Below the pieces are notes generated by a model, which was not told where the DNA came from, did no database searches, and saw only the letters and a list, made by a program, of their open reading frames with translations. Shown here piece after piece: positions 1-7,959 of a DNA stretch of 64,000 nucleotides. Location of the stretch: the NCBI RefSeq assembly GCF_024734665.1, contig NZ_CP102931.1, positions 6,769,501-6,833,500 on the forward strand, read 5' to 3'. The translations under genes and the position numbers were made by a program. This DNA comes from Variovorax paradoxus. Its GTDB lineage: Bacteria > Pseudomonadota > Gammaproteobacteria > Burkholderiales > Burkholderiaceae_C. How positions within the stretch are numbered: the stretch's first letter is position 1; each line of letters starts with the position of its first letter.

Positions 1-1
1 G

Positions 2-616
2 TCGACGCACAACGGCACGCATCTCGATGCGCCCTATCACTTTCACTCGACCATGGACAAGGCACTGGGCGAGAAGAAGCCCGCCATCGCCATTCATGAC
101 GTGCCGCTCGAATGGTGCTTCCAGCCGGGCGTGAAGCTCGACTTTCGGCACTTCGCCGACGGCTACGTGGTGACGGCCGACGACGTCGAGGCTGAGCTCA
201 AGCGCATCGGCCACACGTTGAGTCCGCTGGAGATCGTGGTGGTCAACACGCGCGCCGGCTCGCGCTATGGCAGCAACGACTACGTCTCGGCCGGCGCGGG
301 CATGGGCTACGAGGCGACGATGTACCTGCTGGAGCGCGGCGTGCGCCTCACGGGCACCGACGCATGGAGCTGGGATGCGCCCTTCGTGCACACCGCGAAG
401 AAGTACGGCGAGACGCAAGACGCCTCGCTGATCTGGGAAGGCCACAAGGCCGGCCGCGACATCGGCTACTGCCACATCGAGAAGCTGCACAACCTCGAAG
501 TGCTGCCGCCCACGGGCTTCTTCATCAGCTGCTTTCCGCACAAGATTCGCGGTGCGTCGGCAGGGTGGACGCGCGCGGTCGCGATCTTCGACGACGCGCT
601 GATGGCTTCAGCTTGA
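2..616 (+). CDS. Cyclase-family hydrolase, 5' end cut by window edge
   Basis: The reading frame is open from base 2, so the true start lies outside the window. The visible 204 residues open with a HNGTHLDAPYH stretch, which fits the HxGTHxDxPxH metal-binding signature of the cyclase / kynurenine formamidase-like family (metal-dependent amide or lactone hydrolases). The first in-frame ATG, at 53, falls after this motif and cannot be the start. The stop is 13 bases before the fumarylacetoacetase gene, so the two are probably co-transcribed. Pairing with a ring-fission-product hydrolase suggests aromatic or tryptophan-type catabolism, but the substrate cannot be told from the sequence. The family call is firm; the function is open. 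Confidence 0.8.
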   Translation, partial: STHNGTHLDAPYHFHSTMDKALGEKKPAIAIHDVPLEWCFQPGVKLDFRHFADGYVVTADDVEAELKRIGHTLSPLEIVVVNTRAGSRYGSNDYVSAGAGMGYEATMYLLERGVRLTGTDAWSWDAPFVHTAKKYGETQDASLIWEGHKAGRDIGYCHIEKLHNLEVLPPTGFFISCFPHKIRGASAGWTRAVAIFDDALMASA

Positions 617-629
617 GGGCCCTTTCATC

Positions 630-1952
630 ATGAGCGCACTCAATCACACACACGACGTCAATGCACGCAGCTGGGTCGAATCGGCCAACGGGGCGGGCAG
701 CGACTTTCCGATCCAGAACCTGCCGCATGCGGTGTTTCGCCGCGCGGGAAGCGGCGAGGCGTTTCGCGGCGGCGTCGCCATCGGCGACCAGGTACTGGAC
801 CTTGCGGCGCTGGCCGCACAACAGCAGCTCGACGGCCTTGCGCTCGATGCGGCGCGAACGGCCGCGCTGCCCGCGCTGAACGACTTCTTCGCGCTCGGCG
901 GCGGCGCGTGGAAGGCGCTGCGCCACGCGCTCTTCGACCTGCTGAAAAACGACGCGCCCGTCGCCACGGTGCAAGCAGTGCGCGAATGCCTCGTGCCGCG
1001 GGCCGAAGTCGAATACACGGTGCCCGCACGCATCGGCGACTACACCGACTTCTACACCTCGATCGACCATGCGCTGAACATCACGCGCCTGTTCAACCCC
1101 GAGGGCGACGTGACGCCCAACTTCCGCTGGATTCCGACCGCGTACCACGGGCGCGTGTCGACCATCGGCGTGAGCGGCCAGCGCTTTCACCGGCCGATGG
1201 GGCAGGCGATGGCGCCGGGCGCGAAGGCGCCGACGTATCAGGCCTGCGCGCGGCTCGACTACGAGCTGGAGCTAGGCGTATGGATCGGCACGGGCAACGC
1301 GCAGGGCGAGCCCATTGCGCTCGAGCACGCGGAAGAACACATCTTCGGCATCTGCCTGCTGAACGACTGGTCCGCGCGCGACATTCAGTTCTGGGAGATG
1401 GCGCCGCTCGGCCCCTTCCTGGCAAAGAACTTCGCCACCACGATATCGCCGTGGATCGTGACGATGGAAGCGCTCGCGCCCTACCGGCAGGCCTGGACGC
1501 GGCCAACGAACGAGCCCCAACCGCTCGCGTACCTGGAGAACGCGAAGAACCGCGAGAGCGGCGCGCTCGACATCCGCCTGGAGGTCTGGCTCGAAAGCGA
1601 GAAGGCGCGCAAGGAGAAGACGGGCCCGTCGCGCCTGTCGTCCACCAGCTTCAGGCACCAGTACTGGAGCGTCGCGCAGATGGTGACGCACCACACGATG
1701 GGCGGCTGCAGCCTGAACCCGGGCGACCTGTTCGGCAGCGGCACGATCTCGGGGCCCGGTGCGGGCGAAGCCGGCGCGATCATCGAGCTGACACGCGCGG
1801 CGCAAAGCCCGGTGGCGCTGGCCAATGGCGAGCAGCGCGGTTTTCTGGAAGACGGCGATGCGGTGCTGCTGCGCGGCTGGTGCGAGAAGCCGGGGCATGC
1901 GCGCATCGGGTTTGGGGAGAGCCGGGGGACGGTGTTGGCGGCCAGGGGTTGA
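630..1952 (+). CDS. fahA: Fumarylacetoacetase
   Basis: This is a 440-residue protein of the usual length for fumarylacetoacetase, which splits fumarylacetoacetate into fumarate and acetoacetate at the end of tyrosine/homogentisate degradation. Residues known as metal ligands and catalytic groups in the mouse enzyme can be recognised: GDYTDFY (Asp ligand), PTAYHGR (catalytic His), LDYELELG (two Glu ligands) and LLNDWSARDIQ (Asp ligand), followed by the GPFLAKNF segment. No homogentisate dioxygenase gene lies in the window; it may be upstream or elsewhere. The cyclase-family gene directly upstream is probably in the same transcript. Confidence 0.95.
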   Translation: MSALNHTHDVNARSWVESANGAGSDFPIQNLPHAVFRRAGSGEAFRGGVAIGDQVLDLAALAAQQQLDGLALDAARTAALPALNDFFALGGGAWKALRHALFDLLKNDAPVATVQAVRECLVPRAEVEYTVPARIGDYTDFYTSIDHALNITRLFNPEGDVTPNFRWIPTAYHGRVSTIGVSGQRFHRPMGQAMAPGAKAPTYQACARLDYELELGVWIGTGNAQGEPIALEHAEEHIFGICLLNDWSARDIQFWEMAPLGPFLAKNFATTISPWIVTMEALAPYRQAWTRPTNEPQPLAYLENAKNRESGALDIRLEVWLESEKARKEKTGPSRLSSTSFRHQYWSVAQMVTHHTMGGCSLNPGDLFGSGTISGPGAGEAGAIIELTRAAQSPVALANGEQRGFLEDGDAVLLRGWCEKPGHARIGFGESRGTVLAARG

Positions 1953-2052
1953 CGCCGCCGTAAACATTATTTACAGTCCGCCTCCTTCGCGAATTTGCTC
2001 GCGTCGATCCGACAACGAAACACACCCACAACCACCACCCGGAAGCCTCTTC

Positions 2053-2193
2053 GTGAACGCAGCACTGGTCATTGCCAACGACATCGACAACGCGTGCCCG
2101 ACATCGGGCCTTGCGTTCGCGTGCGGCATGGGCCATGCGATCGGCCTGCAGCAAACGGGCCATCACGCATCACCGGGAGGAGTCGGCGCATAG
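2053..2193 (+). CDS. Possible 46-residue leader ORF before the RNA ligase
   Basis: A GTG-initiated frame of 46 codons ends in TAG 28 bases before the terminator hairpin. GGAAG lies about seven bases upstream of the GTG. The peptide has two Cys and several His, and about 70% of third codon positions are G or C, lower than in neighbouring genes. I recognise no family. It may be a leader peptide, a small protein or a chance frame. The rest of the 341-nt gap between fahA and the ligase holds only a GTAAA/TTTAC inverted repeat at 1960-1974 and the terminator. Confidence 0.25.
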   Translation: MNAALVIANDIDNACPTSGLAFACGMGHAIGLQQTGHHASPGGVGA

Positions 2194-2221
2194 CGCGCAT
2201 CTCTTCAGCACTCTTTTCAAG

Positions 2222-2261
2222 GAGGCCCGGACACCGAATGGTTCCGGGCCTCTTTTCTTTT
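2222..2261 (+). terminator. Rho-independent terminator upstream of the RNA ligase
   Basis: A perfect 10-bp stem (GAGGCCCGGA / TCCGGGCCTC) with an 11-nt loop is followed by TTTTCTTTT. It lies only 32 bases before the ligase ATG. It therefore either closes the fahA/leader transcript or works as an attenuator that must be read through to express the ligase. The run of T after the stem points to plus-strand termination. Confidence 0.75.
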
Positions 2262-2293
2262 GCGTCACCATCAACCACAGGGAGAAAACAACC

Positions 2294-3334
2294 ATGCGCA
2301 AACTCGTCACCGTCCGCACCGTCGACGCCATCCGCCCCATCCCCGGGGCCGATGCCATCGAATGCGCCATCGTCGAAGGCTGGACCGTCGTCATCAAGAA
2401 GGGGGAGTTCGCCGTCGGCGACCGCTGCGTCTTCTACGAGATCGACGCGTTCCTGCCGCTCGACGATCCACGCTTCGCCTTCCTGGAGAAGGCCGCGATC
2501 ACCTGGAACGAACAGCGCGGCGTGCGGCTTCGCACGATGAAGCTGCGCGGCCAGATCTCGCAAGGGCTGATCCTGCCGCTGTCGCAGTTCGCGGAAATCG
2601 ACGCGCTCGCGCTGGCCGATCCGGCACTGCGCCAGCGCGATTGGGCCGAGCTGTTCGGCATCGGCAAATGGGAGCCGGTAATCCCGGCCTGCCTGTCGGG
2701 CGAGGTGGAGGGCCCATTCCCGTCCTTCATTGCCAAGACCGACCAGGAGCGCATCCAGAACCTGCCGGAGGTGCTCGCGGCGAACGACGGGCTTGCGTTC
2801 GAGGTCACGGTCAAGCTCGACGGATCGAGCATGACCGCGTTCCACAACGCGGGAGCACTCGGCGTGTGCGGGCGCAACTGGCAACTGCGTGAAACCCCGG
2901 GCAACAGCCTGTGGCGCGTGGCGCGGGAAAACCGCCTACTGGAAGCGCTCGCGACGCTGGGCCGCAATGTAGCGCTGCAGGGCGAGATCATCGGCGAGGG
3001 CATCCAGGGCAACCCGGAGAAGCTGCGCGGTCAGCAGTTCCACGTTTTCGATGTGTTCGACATCGACCGCGGCAGCCACTGCGGGATGGATGAGCGCAAC
3101 GCCATCGTCGACGCGCTGCGCGTGTTGGGAGCGGGGGTGCGCACCGTGCCGCTGCTCGAAGTGAGCACGCTCGACCGCTTTGGCGGATCGATGGCCGAGG
3201 TGCTGGCGTATGCCGAAGGGCCGTCGCTGAACCCGGGCACCTCGCGCGAGGGGGTGGTGTTCAAGCGGCTGGACGGCGGGCTGTCGTTCAAGGCGATCTC
3301 GAACAGCTACCTGCTGAAGCACTCGGACCGCTGA
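2294..3334 (+). CDS. RNA ligase, DRB0094 (DraRnl, Rnl5) type
   Basis: The start at 2294 is chosen because GGGAG lies eight bases upstream and because the N-terminus then fits the family; the frame stays open further upstream. The protein has 346 residues, close to Deinococcus radiodurans DraRnl. An N-terminal OB-like region (about residues 1-130) is followed by a nucleotidyltransferase domain. Motif I is KLDGSS, with the adenylated Lys at residue 174; HVFDVFDI, SREGVVFKR and SFKAISNSYLLK fit motifs III, IV and V. The known family member joins 3'-OH to 5'-phosphate RNA ends, preferring nicked duplexes. No partner nuclease or kinase gene is next to it; a convergent tRNA-Gly follows. The terminator just upstream suggests regulated expression. 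Confidence 0.9.
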   Translation: MRKLVTVRTVDAIRPIPGADAIECAIVEGWTVVIKKGEFAVGDRCVFYEIDAFLPLDDPRFAFLEKAAITWNEQRGVRLRTMKLRGQISQGLILPLSQFAEIDALALADPALRQRDWAELFGIGKWEPVIPACLSGEVEGPFPSFIAKTDQERIQNLPEVLAANDGLAFEVTVKLDGSSMTAFHNAGALGVCGRNWQLRETPGNSLWRVARENRLLEALATLGRNVALQGEIIGEGIQGNPEKLRGQQFHVFDVFDIDRGSHCGMDERNAIVDALRVLGAGVRTVPLLEVSTLDRFGGSMAEVLAYAEGPSLNPGTSREGVVFKRLDGGLSFKAISNSYLLKHSDR

Positions 3335-3357
3335 GCAGGCAGGGCAGTCGCCCAACG

Positions 3358-3388
3358 AAAAAAGGCCACCCGATGAGGTGGCCTTTTT
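3358..3388. terminator. Bidirectional terminator between RNA ligase and tRNA-Gly
   Basis: AAAAGGCCACC and GGTGGCCTTTTT form a perfect stem with a six-base loop. A-tract and T-tract flanks allow it to work on both strands. It ends the ligase transcript on the plus strand and the tRNA-Gly transcript on the minus strand. Confidence 0.85.
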
Positions 3389-3396
3389 CTGCAATG

Positions 3397-3472
3397 TGGA
3401 GCGGGAAAAGAGTCTCGAACTCTCGACCTCAACCTTGGCAAGGTTGCGCTCTACCAACTGAGCTATTCCCGC
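3397..3472 (-). tRNA. tRNA-Gly(GCC)
   Basis: Read on the minus strand, this is a 76-nt cloverleaf beginning GCGGGAATAGCTCAGTTGG. It has a seven-base acceptor stem, the anticodon GCC (complement of 3437-3439) between CAACC/GGTTG arms, a TTCGAGA T-loop and an encoded 3' CCA. It is convergent with the RNA ligase and shares its bidirectional terminator. Confidence 0.97.
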
Positions 3473-3535
3473 GTGAAGCCTCAGATTATAGGGTGATCTT
3501 GAGCTACTTTTCCCGGATCCGGGAAAAAAGTTCGT

Positions 3536-4438
3536 TCAAGCGTCGAACACCAGCGACCGATGCAGCGACACGCCGGCCATCAGGCCGTCCGCCGAGGCCA
3601 GCGTGGCATTGGTGAATTTCATAGAGAGGTCGCCCGCCGCGTAGACGTCTGGCGCCGTCGTCATCTTCATGCCGTCGACGCGCAGCACCGGGCCGAAGGG
3701 GCCGTCGTCGAAGGCGCAGCCGAGTTGTTCGGCCAGCGGGCTGGACGGACGCGTGTGCGGCACCACGTACAGCGCCTCGATCGGCACGAGCCTGCCGTCG
3801 TCGATGCGCACGCCGGCAAGCTGAGGCGCCGCGCCTTCCAGACCCACGATGCGCCCCGGTTCGATCACCACGCCGCGCGACTGCAGCCTCGCGCGCGTCT
3901 CGGCATCGGGCCCCTCGCCGCCATTCAGGAAGATCGTGGTCGGGCCCCACTCGTTGATCAGCAGCGAATGGTCCGGTGGGTGTCCGCTGTGGAACAGCAC
4001 GCCCAATGGACGCCCACTGAACTCGTAGCCGTGGCAATAGGGGCAGTGCAACACGCTCTTGCCCCAGCGCTCGCTGATGCCGGCGATGTCGGGCAGGCCG
4101 TCCTGAATGCCGTAGGCCAGGAGCAGCTTGCGGGTCTGAATCTGCTCGCCGTTGTCCAGGGACATCGTGAACCCCTGCGCGCCCTCGGCGTTCGCGGCCA
4201 CCGCACTGGCGCTGACGAACTTGACGGACGGATACGCAAGCAGCTTGTCGCGCGCGTCGGCAATCATCTTCAAGGGCGGCACGCCGTCCTGCCCGAAGAA
4301 GCCGTGCGACGCCGCGGCGAAGCGGTTGCGCGGCGCGCCCGCGTCGACGACGCACACGTTCCTTCGCGCGCGAGCCAGCTGCATGGCAGCGGAAAGGCCG
4401 GCAAAACTGCCGCCCACGATCAGAGCGTCATAGCGCAT
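3536..4438 (-). CDS. Thioredoxin-reductase-like NAD(P)/FAD oxidoreductase
   Basis: This 300-residue flavoprotein has an N-terminal FAD-binding motif ([10 protein letters not shown]), a CPYC dithiol site in the [12 protein letters not shown] segment near the middle, and a C-terminal [11 protein letters not shown]-contact motif. This is the layout of class II pyridine nucleotide-disulfide oxidoreductases related to thioredoxin reductase. The ATG at 4438 is preferred over an in-frame TTG at 4444. It overlaps the end of the Rrf2 gene by 11 bases, which implies translational coupling and control by that regulator. The electron acceptor is unknown; it may be a stand-alone disulfide reductase or oxidase rather than true TrxB. 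Confidence 0.85.
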   Translation of the reverse strand: MRYDALIVGGSFAGLSAAMQLARARRNVCVVDAGAPRNRFAAASHGFFGQDGVPPLKMIADARDKLLAYPSVKFVSASAVAANAEGAQGFTMSLDNGEQIQTRKLLLAYGIQDGLPDIAGISERWGKSVLHCPYCHGYEFSGRPLGVLFHSGHPPDHSLLINEWGPTTIFLNGGEGPDAETRARLQSRGVVIEPGRIVGLEGAAPQLAGVRIDDGRLVPIEALYVVPHTRPSSPLAEQLGCAFDDGPFGPVLRVDGMKMTTAPDVYAAGDLSMKFTNATLASADGLMAGVSLHRSLVFDA

Positions 4439-4889
4439 GCTCAATGTCCTTCGATGTGAAGCCGCCGCCCGTCATGCGGCGGTGGAAGTCCCTGGAAAGA
4501 TCGGCCAGCGTGATGCTGTTGAAACGCTTGAGCAGCAGCGCCTCGGCCTCGTCGCACGCGCCGTCGAGCGCCGCATTCACGGCCTGTTCGACGATGCAGC
4601 CCGGGCTCTCGGTGCGGTTGCCCATAGCCAGCAGCGCGGGCGCGCCGACGGCGTTGTGGATGTCGCCCAGGGTCACCGCCGCCAGCGAGCACGACAGCAC
4701 CCAGCCGCCGCCATGGCCCTTGGCCGAACTGACGAACCCCGCCTGCCGCAGGCCGGCCATGAGGCGGCGCACGACGACCGGGTTGGTATGCATCGCGGCC
4801 GCGAGCGACTCGGAAGTGACGGGGTCGTTCATCTCGGCCATATGCAGGAGCACGTGGAGAACGGCTGAAAGCTTGCTGTCTCGTTTCAT
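4428..4889 (-). CDS. Rrf2-family transcriptional regulator
   Basis: This is a 153-residue winged-helix protein of the Rrf2 family. The recognition helix region reads [20 protein letters not shown], followed by a GHGGGWVLS wing. The three-cysteine Fe-S cluster pattern of IscR is not present; only two separated Cys are seen in that region, so it is more like cluster-less members that sense thiol or electrophile stress. It overlaps the downstream thioredoxin-reductase-like gene. A perfect inverted repeat lies over its own start codon, which suggests autorepression. Confidence 0.9.
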   Translation of the reverse strand: MKRDSKLSAVLHVLLHMAEMNDPVTSESLAAAMHTNPVVVRRLMAGLRQAGFVSSAKGHGGGWVLSCSLAAVTLGDIHNAVGAPALLAMGNRTESPGCIVEQAVNAALDGACDEAEALLLKRFNSITLADLSRDFHRRMTGGGFTSKDIEHAL

Positions 4890-4908
4890 GCAACATTATG
4901 AGTTGCAT
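4888..4908. promoter_or_regulatory. Putative Rrf2 operator
   Basis: ATGCAAC and GTTGCAT form a perfect inverted repeat with a seven-base spacer. It overlaps the start codon of the Rrf2 gene (complement of 4887-4889) and its likely leader. The position suits an autoregulatory operator for the rrf2-oxidoreductase pair. Confidence 0.55.
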
Positions 4909-5007
4909 ATGTTTGTCGTGGCGTGCCGAAGGGTCTTGCGGGGCCGGAACGCCCGTCGGTCGTCACGACACTGAGGTGAGAATCGGGCCGGCCGCACCAA
5001 TCCCACC

Positions 5008-6102
5008 ATGACGCCCACCCCGACAACCCTGCTCGACGCCGCCCTGCGCGGCGTGCTGCTGGCCTTGCTGCTCGTGCTCGCGCTGGTCCTCGGCCGCGAC
5101 CGCCCTCGCCTGCCGGTCGCGCGCGCCGGCGTGCTGCTGACGCTGGGCCTGTGTATCCAGGTCATCGGCTCCGCGCCGGCTTTCGAGGCACTGGTGCCGC
5201 GCGTGTGGCAGTCGCCATTCGTCGCCGTGGCGGTCGGCAATGCAGTGCTGTTCTGGGTGTTCGTGCAGGCACTGTTCAACGATGACTTCAGGCCGCGGCC
5301 CATGCACGTCGCCGCGTGGCTCGTGGTGGCCGCAGTGGCCGCGCTCAACTGCGCGGTGGTGGCGGGCAGCGCCTCGGTGCTCGCGCCGATGACGATGGGC
5401 GTTCAGCGCGCCGTGCCGCTGGTGTTCGCGGTGCTGGCCGCGATGGCGGCGGCTTCGCAGTGGCGGGCGGACCTGGTGGAGGGGCGGCGCCGGCTGCGCG
5501 TGTTCATCGTGGTGACGGGCGTCGGCTACAGCGTCGGGATGCTGGTCGTCCGGCTGGCCTCGCCGCACGGGCAGCTGTCGAGCCTGTCGGCGACGGCTGA
5601 TGTGGCGATGCTGCTGCTGATCGTGGCGGTGGTGGCTTGGCGGATGGTGCGGCTGGCCGGATCGGAGCTCTTTCCGGTCGCGGTGGTTCCGGATGCGCCG
5701 ATCCCCACGGTCGAACCGCCCCCCGTCGAACCTCCGGCCCCCGACCCCGCCGAAGACCGCCTCGCCGAGTCCTTGCAATACGCCATGGCCGTCGATCACG
5801 CCTATCGCAGCGAAGACCTGAGCATCGCTGCCCTCGCCGCACGGCTGTTCGTACCCGAGTACAGACTGCGCCGCCTCATCAACCAGCGGCTGGGCCACCG
5901 CAATTTCAACGCCTTCGTCAACGGCTTCCGGCTGGCCGAGGCGAAGGCGGCGCTAGCCGACTCCTCGAAGCGCGAGCTGCCGGTGCTGACCATCGCCTTG
6001 ACCGCGGGCTTCCAGTCCATCGGCCCATTCAACCGCGCGTTCAAGGCCGCCACCGGCCTCACGCCCACCGAATTCCGCAAGCAGAAGCTGGCCGAATCCT
6101 GA
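5008..6102 (+). CDS. AraC-family regulator with membrane N-terminus
   Basis: The protein has 364 residues. The first 215 or so form several hydrophobic, probably membrane-spanning segments (for example VLLALLLVLALVLG and AAWLVVAAVAALN). A proline-rich linker near 230-250 joins them to a C-terminal AraC-type double helix-turn-helix domain (about 265-360; LSIAALAARLFVPEYRLRRL and VLTIALTAGFQSIGPFNRAF). Membrane-anchored AraC regulators of this design are known in proteobacteria; signal and target are unknown. It is divergent from the Rrf2 gene and co-directional with the secreted hydrolase that follows. A 34-nt hairpin lies just after its stop. Confidence 0.85.
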   Translation: MTPTPTTLLDAALRGVLLALLLVLALVLGRDRPRLPVARAGVLLTLGLCIQVIGSAPAFEALVPRVWQSPFVAVAVGNAVLFWVFVQALFNDDFRPRPMHVAAWLVVAAVAALNCAVVAGSASVLAPMTMGVQRAVPLVFAVLAAMAAASQWRADLVEGRRRLRVFIVVTGVGYSVGMLVVRLASPHGQLSSLSATADVAMLLLIVAVVAWRMVRLAGSELFPVAVVPDAPIPTVEPPPVEPPAPDPAEDRLAESLQYAMAVDHAYRSEDLSIAALAARLFVPEYRLRRLINQRLGHRNFNAFVNGFRLAEAKAALADSSKRELPVLTIALTAGFQSIGPFNRAFKAATGLTPTEFRKQKLAES

Positions 6103-6107
6103 AATCT

Positions 6108-6141
6108 CTTGCCGAAAACCGCGTTTGCGGCTTTCGGCAAG
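6108..6141. repeat. Perfect hairpin after the AraC gene
   Basis: CTTGCCGAAA and TTTCGGCAAG form a perfect 10-bp stem. An inner CCGC/GCGG pairing extends it towards a short GTTT loop. There is no T tract after it, so it is a weak terminator candidate or an mRNA-stabilising structure between the AraC gene and the hydrolase. Confidence 0.5.
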
Positions 6142-6209
6142 ACGTTGCCGGCGCGCAGCGGCATCGTCCGGGTCGCCGGGGGCATGGGCCTCCGATGACA
6201 AGGAGTTCG

Positions 6210-7238
6210 ATGCGACGACGTTTCCATTTCATCTTCCTGCTGGTCCTGTGGTCCGGATGGGCGCAAGCCTCGATGGGCATGGCGGAGCTTGCCGCCACGG
6301 CCGATGACGGCCCGGTCACGGTGTTCTACCCGTCCGCCGATGCTGCCCAGCCGATCCGGCGCGCCCGCTTCACGCTCGACGTGGCGGCGCAGGGCGCGCC
6401 GGTGCGCGGCAATGGCCGGCTGGTCGTCGTCTCGCACGGTTCCGGCGGCGCGCCGTGGGTGCACGTGGACTTGGCGCGCAGCCTGGTCGAGGCCGGCTTC
6501 ATCGTCGCCATGCCCGAGCACAAGGCCGACAACTACAAGGACGACAGCAACCCCGGCCCCGACAGCTGGGCGATGCGCCCGGTCGAGGTGTCGCGCGCCA
6601 TCGACGCGGTGGCGCGCGACCCGCGCTTCGCGCCGCTGCTGCAGCTCGACAAGGTCGGCATGTACGGCATGTCGGCGGGCGGTCACACGGCGTTGAGCCT
6701 CGCGGGCGGACGCTGGTCGCCGGCCGAGTTCAGGCAGCATTGCGAGGCGAACCTGGTGGACGACTTCCAGTCCTGTGTCGGCCTGATCACGCGGCTGACG
6801 GGCGGGCCTTTCGACGGCATCAAGAAATGGGCCGCGCTGTGGGTCATCCGCCATCGCTTCGACGACGCCACCCCGCGCGAGCACACCGACCCGCGCATCG
6901 CCGCCATCGCGGCGGCCGTGCCTTCATCAGCCGATTTCGACATGGCCTCGCTGGCCAACCCGCGCGTGCCGCTGGGGCTGATCACCGCCCGGCAAGACCG
7001 CTGGCTGGTTCCGCGCTTTCACAGCGACCGGGTGCTCGCGGCCTGCCTGCCGCGCTGCGAACTGATCGCCGACATGCCCACCGCCGGGCACGGTTCGCTG
7101 CTGTCGCCACTGCCGCCGGGCCTCACCGGGCTGATCGGCGACATGCTCAACGACCCGCCCGGCTTCGACCGCACCGGCGTGTTACCGGACGTGAACCGCA
7201 AGACAACAGCGTTCTTCAGCACGCATCTGCTGCCTTGA
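6210..7238 (+). CDS. Secreted alpha/beta hydrolase, dienelactone-hydrolase-like
   Basis: The ATG at 6210 is chosen because AAGGAG ends six bases upstream and because a clear signal peptide follows (FIFLLVLWSGWAQAS). The mature protein has an HGSGG oxyanion-type segment and a GMSAGGH nucleophile elbow near residue 155, typical of serine alpha/beta hydrolases of the DLH or platelet-activating-factor-acetylhydrolase-like group. A late TAGHGS segment supplies the probable catalytic His. It is 342 residues long and acts in the periplasm or outside the cell. The substrate is unknown. It follows the AraC-type regulator, which may control it. Confidence 0.8.
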   Translation: MRRRFHFIFLLVLWSGWAQASMGMAELAATADDGPVTVFYPSADAAQPIRRARFTLDVAAQGAPVRGNGRLVVVSHGSGGAPWVHVDLARSLVEAGFIVAMPEHKADNYKDDSNPGPDSWAMRPVEVSRAIDAVARDPRFAPLLQLDKVGMYGMSAGGHTALSLAGGRWSPAEFRQHCEANLVDDFQSCVGLITRLTGGPFDGIKKWAALWVIRHRFDDATPREHTDPRIAAIAAAVPSSADFDMASLANPRVPLGLITARQDRWLVPRFHSDRVLAACLPRCELIADMPTAGHGSLLSPLPPGLTGLIGDMLNDPPGFDRTGVLPDVNRKTTAFFSTHLLP

Positions 7239-7288
7239 TGCGGGCCGAGGCCTAACGTACGAGCCTCTGATTTCGCCGACAGCCGATT

Positions 7289-7312
7289 CCCACACGTGTG
7301 GGCGACTGTCGC
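7289..7312. promoter_or_regulatory. Two adjacent palindromes upstream of the Gly/Ala-rich gene
   Basis: CCCACACGTGTGGG (7289-7302) is a perfect 14-bp palindrome. GCGACTGTCGC (7302-7312) is a second one centred on a single T. They lie about 100 bases before the start of the secreted Gly/Ala-rich gene and may be operator sites. No regulator family can be assigned. Confidence 0.35.
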
Positions 7313-7414
7313 GCACATGGCGACAGATAGCGGCCCGGCCATGGTTGCACCCGAATCGATCGAACCTCGGTCGGTCCTTGAAATCGTGACCATGCTACGA
7401 AAGGAAAGTCACCC

Positions 7415-7894
7415 ATGAAGCAACAGCAACACAACCGCATCTTCCTCGGCGCCCTGCTCGCAGGCCTCCTGGCCGTCGGCGGCGCAGCCCAGGCGCAAGG
7501 CGTCGGGGTCGGCGTGGGAGTCAATGCAGACGTGAACACTTCGGGCGCCGCCGGCACCGGCTCCCCACAGGGCGGCGCTGCAGCAGGCGCCGGTGCACGC
7601 ACCGGTGCGGCCGCAGGTGCACGCACGAATGCCGGCACTACCGCCACCGACGCGGCCGGCAACTCGACAGGCGGCGTTGGCAATGCCGTCGGCGGCGTGC
7701 TGGGTGGTGCCACGGGCGCTGTCGGCGGCGCCACGAATGCGGTGGGCGGCGTGGCGAACACCGCTGGCAGCACGCTGAATGGCGCGACCGGCGCCGTGGG
7801 CTCGACCGCCGGTACCGTGAAGCCGGCAAACGCCGGCGCGAAGGCTCGCGCCAAGGCCCAAGGCTCGGGCGCTGTCGACATCAAGCAGCAGTAA
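7415..7894 (+). CDS. Gly/Ala-rich repetitive secreted protein
   Basis: This is a 159-residue protein with a signal peptide (IFLGALLAGLLAVGGAAQAQ). Its body is made almost only of Gly, Ala, Val, Thr and Asn, with loose GGVGNAVGG / GATGAVGG repeats and a basic, Ala-rich tail. GAAAGG lies nine bases upstream of the ATG. A strong hairpin terminator follows, so it is probably transcribed alone. The composition recalls surface or cell-envelope low-complexity proteins. I recognise no family and assign no function. Confidence 0.7.
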   Translation: MKQQQHNRIFLGALLAGLLAVGGAAQAQGVGVGVGVNADVNTSGAAGTGSPQGGAAAGAGARTGAAAGARTNAGTTATDAAGNSTGGVGNAVGGVLGGATGAVGGATNAVGGVANTAGSTLNGATGAVGSTAGTVKPANAGAKARAKAQGSGAVDIKQQ

Positions 7895-7914
7895 CCCCGG
7901 CGGCCAAGCCGAAG

Positions 7915-7944
7915 AAAGCCCGCAGCGCCCGCGTTGCGGGCTTT
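7915..7944. terminator. Hairpin terminator between convergent genes
   Basis: AAAGCCCGCA and TGCGGGCTTT form a perfect 10-bp stem with a 10-base loop, followed by CTTATT. It ends the Gly/Ala-rich gene. On the other strand it lies 15 bases beyond the stop of the maoC gene and may end the box operon. Confidence 0.8.
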
Positions 7945-7959
7945 CTTATTGATGAAGCC

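Noticed and set aside
2072..2293. N-terminal extension of the RNA ligase by 74 codons
   Set aside because: The extension crosses the terminator hairpin and has no family similarity; the ATG at 2294 has a good ribosome site.
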